Below are positions 58,551 through 64,000 of a DNA stretch of 64,000 nucleotides, one piece after another. Location of the stretch: contig SRJI02000009.1 in assembly GCA_005473895.2 (NCBI GenBank), positions 1 through 64,000 on the forward strand. The letters are read 5' to 3'. This DNA comes from Carideicomes alvinocaridis. Its GTDB lineage: Bacteria > Pseudomonadota > Alphaproteobacteria > Rhodobacterales > Rhodobacteraceae. The notes under the pieces are model-generated. The model did no database searches. It was given only the letters and a program-made list of their open reading frames with translations, and was not told the origin of the DNA. The position numbers were made by a program, and so were the translations under genes. Each line of letters begins with the position of its first letter. The first letter of the stretch is position 1.

Positions 58551-61250
58551 CTATGCCTCCGGCCGAAGCGCCATCTCGACCCGTCGGAGCGCGCCATCCT
58601 CGGGATGTGCAGCCTCGGCGAATCCGAGCTCCCGGCACAATTGCAGCATGGTGCGGTTGTCCTTCGCCACGTCGCCGAAGAGCGTGCCGATCCCCTCGCT
58701 CCGGGCGAAGGCGATCAGTCGCTCCAGCAGAGCGCCGCCCAGGCCCCGGCCCCGCAGGTCGGAGCGGATGAGCACGGCGAACTCGGCGCGGACCCGGTCG
58801 GGATCGCTCGCCAGCCGCGACACGCCCATCAGCGCTCCGCTATCCGGCTCCAGCGCGACGAAGGCCATTGCGCGGGCATAGTCGATCTGGGTGAACCGGG
58901 CGATCAGCTCGTGCGAGGCGCGGGCCAATGTGCCGAAGCGCCAGCGGATATCCTCCTCGCTGACCTTCGCGAGGAAGTCGGGATAGAGCGCCTCGTCCTC
59001 CGGGCGGATGGGGCGGATCGTCACCTGCATTCCGGCCACCGACCTCTCGCAGGCCCAGGTGGCCGGGTAGGGGCGGATGGCGAAACGCGGATTGCCACCG
59101 GGCGCCACGGCGGGGGTCTTTTCCACCGCGATCCGGGCGTCGAGGGCGATCGCGCCGTCGGCATCCACGAGCAGGGGGTTGATGTCGAGCTCGGTGATCT
59201 CTGGGAAGTCCGCGGCGAGCTGCGACAGGCGCATCAGCGCCCCGATCAACGCCTCCCGGTCCGCCGCCGGCCGGTCACGATAGCCTGCCATCAGCCGCGA
59301 GATCCGGGTGGCGTCGATCATGTCGCCGGCCAGCACCGCGTCGAGCGGCGGCAGGGCGAGCGCCCGGTCGGCCACGACCTCGACCGAGGTGCCGCCCGCG
59401 CCGAACATCAGGACCGGACCGAAGACCGGGTCGCTGCTGAGGCCGAGGATCAGTTCATGCGCATGGGGCCGGCGGATCATCGGCTGCACCACGACCCCCT
59501 CGATCCGGGCCTCGGGCCTGAGTCCGCGGATCCGGTCCATCATGGCGCGCGCGGCTTCCGCGACCTCGGCGGCCGAGCCAAGGCCCACGCGGACGCCGCC
59601 CAGGTCGGATTTGTGGGTGATGTCCGGCGACAGGATCTTGACGACAAGCGCCGCCTCCCGGTCCTTGCCCGCCAGCAGCTCCGCCGCCAGCCGCTCGGCC
59701 TCCTGCGGGGTGGCGGCGATGCGGGTCTCCACCGTCGGGATGCCATAGGCCGCGAGCACCGCCTTGGCGTCCGGCTCGCTCATCAGCTTTTGGCCGCGGG
59801 CGAGCGCCGCGTCGATCCCGGCGCGGACGGTGCCGCGGTCGGGGGTAAAGTCCCCGGCGACACCGGGCGGCATCCGCATGAGCTGGGCCTGCGCCTTGGC
59901 ATGATCGGCGAGGTAGGAAAAGCCGCGCACCGCCCGGCCCGGCGTTTCGAAGACCGGCAGGCCCTCGGCCTCCAGCCGTTCGGCCGGTGCGCGGGCGGTG
60001 GCGTCGCCCAGCCAGGCGGCCAGGACAGGCTTGGGCGCGCGGCCGGCCTCGCGTCGCGCCTTCATGACGGCGATCAGCGCCTCCGCGGCCTCGGATGGCG
60101 CGGCGAGCCCGGTGGGGCAGTTCATCACCAGCACCGCGTCGCAGGCCGCGTCGTCGAGCACCGCCTCGATCGCGGCGCGGTAGCGGGCGCCGTCGGCATC
60201 GCCGATGATGTCCACGGGGTTGTCATGCGACCAGGTCCTGGGCAGCGCCGCGTCGAGGCGGGTGCGGGTCTCGGGCGACAGCTCTGCCAGGCGCACCCCG
60301 TGCCGCGCCACGGCGTCCGCGGCCAGCACCCCGGCACCGCCGCCATTGGTGACGACGGCCAGCCGGTCCGAGCGCAGCGGCGACTGCCGCGCCAGCACCT
60401 CGGCCGCGTCGAACAACTCGCCCAGATCGTCCACCCGCAGGATCCCGGCACGGCGCAGCGCGGCGTCGTAGACCTCGTCGCGCCCGGCCAGCGCGCCGGT
60501 ATGGGACGATGCGGCCCGTGCCGCCGCCTTGGACCGGCCGGCCTTGATCGCGATCACCGGCTTCAGGCGCGAGGCGGCGCGGGCGGCCGACATGAACTTG
60601 CGCGCATCGGTGACCTGCTCGAGGTACATCAGGATCGCGCGCGTCTCGCCGTCGGTCGCCAGGTGGTCGAGCAGATCGCCCACGTCCACGTCGCTCATGT
60701 CGCCCATGGAGGCCACGGCGGAGAAACCGATGCCCTGCGCCGCGCCCCAGTCCAGCATGGCGGTGACGATGGCCCCGGACTGGGACAGCAGCGCCAGGCC
60801 CCCGGCCTCTGGCAGGAGCTGGGCAAAGCTCGCGTCGAGGCCCAGCTTCGGCACCTGGAGGCCGATGCAATTGGGGCCGAGGATGCGCAGGCAATAGGGC
60901 CGCGCCGCGTCGAGCATGGCCTGCCGGGTCTCGGCGTCGAATCCGGCGGAGATCACGACCGCCGCGCGCGCGCCGGCGCGGCCCAGATCGCCGATGATGC
61001 CGGGCACGGTGGCCGGCGGCGTGACGATGACGCCAAGGTCCGGGCCCTCCGCCAGGTCGGCGACCGAGGCCACGCAGGGCCGCTCGCCGATCCTGGCGTA
61101 TTTCGGGTTCACCAGTTGCACGTCGCCTGTGAAGCCGCCTGCCAGCAAGCGCCTGAGCACGGTCGCCCCCAGCGACGAGGGATCCGGGCTGGCGCCGATC
61201 AGCGCGACCGACCGGGGTCGCAGCAGGTGGTCGAGATTGCGTGCGGTCAT
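58551..61250 (-). CDS. Acyl-CoA synthetase (NDP-forming)/GNAT acetyltransferase fusion (Pat-like)
   Basis: The 899-residue protein combines an NDP-forming acyl-CoA synthetase module with a C-terminal GNAT domain (about 735-895; VTIRPIRPEDEALYPDFLAK, RFTQIDYARAMAFVALE, LRGRGLGGALLERLIAFARS). The synthetase part has a CoA-binding Rossmann fold (SVALIGASPDPSSLG), the phospho-histidine motif SSHTGALAG with H250, and an ATP-grasp domain (about 470-690; ILSPDITHKSDLGGVRVGLG). Related Pat/PatZ proteins acetylate lysines of acetyl-CoA synthetase and other enzymes. Start ATG 61250. It is divergent from the P-type ATPase across an FNR box. Confidence 0.9.
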   Translation of the reverse strand: MTARNLDHLLRPRSVALIGASPDPSSLGATVLRRLLAGGFTGDVQLVNPKYARIGERPCVASVADLAEGPDLGVIVTPPATVPGIIGDLGRAGARAAVVISAGFDAETRQAMLDAARPYCLRILGPNCIGLQVPKLGLDASFAQLLPEAGGLALLSQSGAIVTAMLDWGAAQGIGFSAVASMGDMSDVDVGDLLDHLATDGETRAILMYLEQVTDARKFMSAARAASRLKPVIAIKAGRSKAAARAASSHTGALAGRDEVYDAALRRAGILRVDDLGELFDAAEVLARQSPLRSDRLAVVTNGGGAGVLAADAVARHGVRLAELSPETRTRLDAALPRTWSHDNPVDIIGDADGARYRAAIEAVLDDAACDAVLVMNCPTGLAAPSEAAEALIAVMKARREAGRAPKPVLAAWLGDATARAPAERLEAEGLPVFETPGRAVRGFSYLADHAKAQAQLMRMPPGVAGDFTPDRGTVRAGIDAALARGQKLMSEPDAKAVLAAYGIPTVETRIAATPQEAERLAAELLAGKDREAALVVKILSPDITHKSDLGGVRVGLGSAAEVAEAARAMMDRIRGLRPEARIEGVVVQPMIRRPHAHELILGLSSDPVFGPVLMFGAGGTSVEVVADRALALPPLDAVLAGDMIDATRISRLMAGYRDRPAADREALIGALMRLSQLAADFPEITELDINPLLVDADGAIALDARIAVEKTPAVAPGGNPRFAIRPYPATWACERSVAGMQVTIRPIRPEDEALYPDFLAKVSEEDIRWRFGTLARASHELIARFTQIDYARAMAFVALEPDSGALMGVSRLASDPDRVRAEFAVLIRSDLRGRGLGGALLERLIAFARSEGIGTLFGDVAKDNRTMLQLCRELGFAEAAHPEDGALRRVEMALRPEA

Positions 61251-61366
61251 GTCTGACTCCCTTCGCGCGGGCTGCGGTCGGCCGGCGGCAGGGATTGCCC
61301 CGGCGCGCCGCCCTCTCCGTGCATGGTTCTGCATGCCGCTCATGACGCAAGCATGGCCATCGGTCC

Positions 61367-61380
61367 TTGACGCGTATCAA
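61367..61380. promoter_or_regulatory. FNR/FnrL-type binding site, consensus, in the divergent region
   Basis: TTGACGCGTATCAA fits TTGAY-N4-RTCAA at all fixed positions. It lies 116 bp before the synthetase/GNAT start and 149 bp before the ATPase start, so it could serve either or both. A centre at 61373.5 would place a class II start near 61415 (plus strand) or 61332 (minus strand). Likely anaerobic activation. Confidence 0.7.
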
Positions 61381-61529
61381 GGCCGCTTGCCGCGCATTGC
61401 GCCTAAGAGTCCGGCGTCGGCGGTCGCCACTGGGCCGCTCGGGCGAGCAGACCATTGCAGCCGAGCTGCAGCAAGGGCAGGGAAAAAAGGGAAGAGCAAT
61501 GAGCAGGCAGCCATCGTGACGGCCCGGCC

Positions 61530-64000
61530 ATGACCAGCGATCCGGCGCGTTCCCCGGCGGAATGGCACGCGATGCATGCATCGGCGGTGGCCCGGGAGAT
61601 GGAGTCCGGTCCCGAGGGGCTGAGCGCCGAGGAGGCCGCGGCGCGGCTGGCACGCCACGGGCCGAACCGTCTGCCCGAGCCGCCTCCCCGGGGCTGGCTG
61701 GCGCGGCTTTGGGGGCAGTTCGACAATCTGCTGATCCAGGTGCTGATCGCCGCCGGCGGGGTGACCGCGCTGCTGGGCCACTGGACCGATGCGGCGGTGA
61801 TCCTGGCCGTGGTCGTGCTGAACGCCGCCATCGGCTTCTGGCAGGAGGGCCGGGCGGAGAACGCGCTGGCCGCCGTGCGCGGCATGCTCTCGGCCGAGGC
61901 CTCGGTGCGGCGCGGCGGGGAGCGGGTGCGCATTCCCGCGTCCGAGCTTGTGCCGGGCGATCTCGTATTGCTGGGGGCCGGGGACCGCGTGCCCGCCGAT
62001 CTGCGCCTGACGGAGACCCGCGGGCTGCGCCTGCAGGAGGCGGCGCTGACGGGCGAGTCGGTGCCGGTGGACAAGGCCGTGGCGGCGGTGCCGGCCGAGG
62101 CCGCGCTCGGGGACCGCAGCTCGATGGCCTTCTCGGGAACGCTGGTGGCCGCGGGTCGGGGCACCGGCATCGTCGTGGCGACCGGCGCCTCGGCCGAGAT
62201 CGGGCGGATCGGCACCATGCTGGGCGAGATCGGCGAGAGCTCCACGCCCCTGCTGCGCCAGATCGACCGTTTCGCGCGGCTCCTGACCTTCGTCATCCTC
62301 GGGGTGTGCGCGCTGGTCTTCGCCTATGCCGTGGGGGTTTCGGGCTACCGGGCGGGCGACGCCTTCCTGACCATGGTGGGCATGGCGGTGGCGGCCATCC
62401 CCGAGGGCCTGCCCGCGGTCATCACCATCACGCTGGCCCTCGGGGTGCAGCGGATGGCCGGGCGGCAGGCGATCGTGCGGCGCCTCCCGGCGGTGGAGAC
62501 GCTGGGCGCGGTGACCGTGATCTGCACCGACAAGACCGGCACGCTCACCCTGAACGAGATGGTGGTCCGTCAGGTGGTGACCGACCCGGAGGCCCCGGCC
62601 GTCGCGGTCGGCGGAACGGGTTACGCGCCGGACGGCACGCTGGACGGGGACGGCACGCCGCTGCTGCCGCTGGCCCGGGCGGGGCTGCTTTGCAACGATG
62701 CCCGGCTGGTGGACGGGGCCGGGGGCTGGCAGGTGGCGGGCGACCCGATGGAGGGCGCGCTGCTGGCGCTCGGGGCCAAGGTCGGGCTCGACCCGGTGGC
62801 GGAGCGCCGGGCCTATCGGCGCCGCCACGAGATCCCCTTCGACGCCGCGCACAAGTACATGGCGACGCTGGAGGACGGGCCGGAGGGCGGGATCATCCTC
62901 GTCAAGGGCGCGCCGGACCGGCTGCTGCGGCATTGCACCCTGCAGCAGGGCCCCGAGGGCCCGGTGCCCATCGACCACGATGCCTGGACCTCCCGGCTGG
63001 AGGCGCTGGCGCGGGAGGGGCACAGGGTCCTGGCCTTCGCCGAGCGCCCCGTCGCGGGGCAGGAGACGCTGCACCATGCCGATATCGCCGGGCTGACGCT
63101 GCTGGGGCTGGCGGGCTTCATCGACCCGGCCCGGCCCGAGGCGGTCGCCGCCGTCACCGATTGCCGGAGCGCCGGGATCGAGGTCAAGATGATCACCGGG
63201 GATCACGCGCTCACCGCGATGGCCGTGGCGACGGAGCTGGGCCTCGACACCGCGGGTGGCGCCCTGACCGGGAACGAGATCGAGGCGATGGACGAGGCCG
63301 AGCTGCGCCGCCGGGTGGCGGAGGTGGGGATCTTTGCCCGCACCACGCCCGAGCACAAGCTGCGGCTGGTCGAGGCGCTGCAGGCCGGGGGCGAGGTGGT
63401 GGCGATGACCGGCGACGGGGTGAACGACGCGCCGGCGCTGAAACGGGCCGATGTAGGCATCGCCATGGGGATCAAGGGCACCGAGGCCGCGAAAGAGGCG
63501 GCGCGGGTGGTGCTTGCCGATGACAACTTCGCCTCCATCGTTGCGGCGGTGCGCGAGGGGCGGACGATCCACGACAACATCCGCAAGGTGATCGCCTGGA
63601 ACCTTCCGACCAATGGCGGCGAGTCGCTGGTCATCATCGCCGCCATCCTGCTGGGGCTCCCCCTGCCGATCACGCCGGTGCAGATCCTGTGGATCAACAT
63701 GGTCACCGCTGTCGCGCTTGGTCTGACGCTGGCGTTCGAGCCGCCCGAGCCGGGGGTTATGCAGCGGCGCCCGCGTGCCGTCGGCGCCTCGCTTCTCGAC
63801 ACGGAGATGGTGTGGCGCGTGGCGCTCGTCTCGGTCCTGTTCGGGCTGGCCGTCTTCGGGATCACCGCCTGGGCCGGGACGCGCGGCGCGGATCCCGCCT
63901 ATGCGCGGACGCTGTCGGTCAACCTGCTGGTGGTGATGGAGGTCTTCTACCTGTTCTCGGTGCGCTACCTGCACATGACATCCGTCACGTTCACCGGCGT
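61530..64000 (+). CDS. P-type cation-transporting ATPase (P2-like), 3' end cut off
   Basis: The frame runs from ATG 61530 past the window end (823 codons seen). It is a P-type ATPase that exports or imports a cation at the inner membrane, driven by ATP. Seen in order: an N-terminal cation-ATPase domain, actuator loop [13 protein letters not shown]4 [16 protein letters not shown], phosphorylation site D334 in [21 protein letters not shown]-like nucleotide-binding region ([12 protein letters not shown]), [30 protein letters not shown], and M5/M6 ([40 protein letters not shown]). IPEGLP is found in Ca2+ and Na+/K+ pumps, but M6 WINMVTA differs from SERCA; the ion is unclear. Probably FNR-regulated. 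Confidence 0.9.
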   Translation, partial: MTSDPARSPAEWHAMHASAVAREMESGPEGLSAEEAAARLARHGPNRLPEPPPRGWLARLWGQFDNLLIQVLIAAGGVTALLGHWTDAAVILAVVVLNAAIGFWQEGRAENALAAVRGMLSAEASVRRGGERVRIPASELVPGDLVLLGAGDRVPADLRLTETRGLRLQEAALTGESVPVDKAVAAVPAEAALGDRSSMAFSGTLVAAGRGTGIVVATGASAEIGRIGTMLGEIGESSTPLLRQIDRFARLLTFVILGVCALVFAYAVGVSGYRAGDAFLTMVGMAVAAIPEGLPAVITITLALGVQRMAGRQAIVRRLPAVETLGAVTVICTDKTGTLTLNEMVVRQVVTDPEAPAVAVGGTGYAPDGTLDGDGTPLLPLARAGLLCNDARLVDGAGGWQVAGDPMEGALLALGAKVGLDPVAERRAYRRRHEIPFDAAHKYMATLEDGPEGGIILVKGAPDRLLRHCTLQQGPEGPVPIDHDAWTSRLEALAREGHRVLAFAERPVAGQETLHHADIAGLTLLGLAGFIDPARPEAVAAVTDCRSAGIEVKMITGDHALTAMAVATELGLDTAGGALTGNEIEAMDEAELRRRVAEVGIFARTTPEHKLRLVEALQAGGEVVAMTGDGVNDAPALKRADVGIAMGIKGTEAAKEAARVVLADDNFASIVAAVREGRTIHDNIRKVIAWNLPTNGGESLVIIAAILLGLPLPITPVQILWINMVTAVALGLTLAFEPPEPGVMQRRPRAVGASLLDTEMVWRVALVSVLFGLAVFGITAWAGTRGADPAYARTLSVNLLVVMEVFYLFSVRYLHMTSVTFTG

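Noticed and set aside
61377-63974. 865-codon open frame antisense to the P-type ATPase
   Set aside because: Shadow frame; the ATPase motifs DKTGT and [10 protein letters not shown] prove the plus strand is coding.

Overview
This window looks like a 64-kb stretch of core chromosome from a high-GC alphaproteobacterium of the Rhodobacterales (Rhodobacter/Roseobacter relatives). Supporting signs are the adjacent sciP and ctrA cell-cycle genes, the DUF177-rpmF-plsX-fabH-ihfA-merR order, an aminolevulinate synthase of the glycine (C4) type with an FNR-type site upstream, an OlsB ornithine-lipid acyltransferase, a LexA box of the alphaproteobacterial GTTC-N7-GTTC form, and very strong G/C bias at third codon positions. 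I saw no phage, transposase, CRISPR array or integrative element. The species cannot be named from this sequence.

Layout. 1-9.5 kb: start of an acyl-CoA ligase with its XRE/cupin regulator, mnmA, sciP, ctrA, NAD-dependent DNA ligase, recG, a LexA-boxed 39-residue membrane peptide, an IscU-like scaffold and hisI. 9.5-19 kb: an ATP-dependent ligase/exonuclease DNA-damage pair, a lipase-like hydrolase with an SCP2 protein, a TPR protein, a SUV3-like helicase with an S4 protein, fdxA and carD. 19-26 kb: DUF3616, a Kef-type antiporter, an Lrp regulator divergent from hppD, and argS. 26-31.5 kb: SPOR protein, nagZ, scpA and scpB (overlapping, one operon), a small basic protein, and a MetOD1 protein paired with a HisKA_2 kinase. 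31.5-37.4 kb, minus strand: DUF177, rpmF, plsX, fabH, ihfA, merR, tRNA-Pro and a double-length dCTP deaminase. 37.5-46.6 kb: bamE, olsB, a DsbA-like protein, a lipid kinase plus metallophosphoesterase, tRNA-Leu, an EamA transporter, a sulfotransferase-like protein beside a glycosyltransferase, a membrane protein and an M20 dipeptidase. 47-54.2 kb: hemA, rodZ-like, ispG, an acyltransferase, tRNA-Tyr, rlmB, a zinc-ribbon protein and tRNA-Gly. 54.2-64 kb: an orphan RACo-type ferredoxin/ATPase, guaB, an acyl-CoA synthetase/GNAT fusion, and a P-type cation ATPase cut by the window end.

How parts work together. DNA maintenance is prominent: LigA, RecG, the ATP-ligase/exonuclease pair, ScpAB and a LexA-controlled peptide that resembles in design (not demonstrably in sequence) the SidA division inhibitor. 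Envelope and lipid functions cluster around plsX, fabH, bamE, olsB, the lipid kinase and nagZ. Two FNR-type boxes, one before hemA and a consensus one between the synthetase/GNAT gene and the P-type ATPase, suggest oxygen-responsive control.

The strongest leads are the LexA-boxed micropeptide, the FNR-boxed divergent pair whose synthetase keeps the phospho-histidine motif, the MetOD1/kinase pair, the orphan RACo, a perfect palindrome between DUF177 and rpmF, and a three-copy intergenic repeat.
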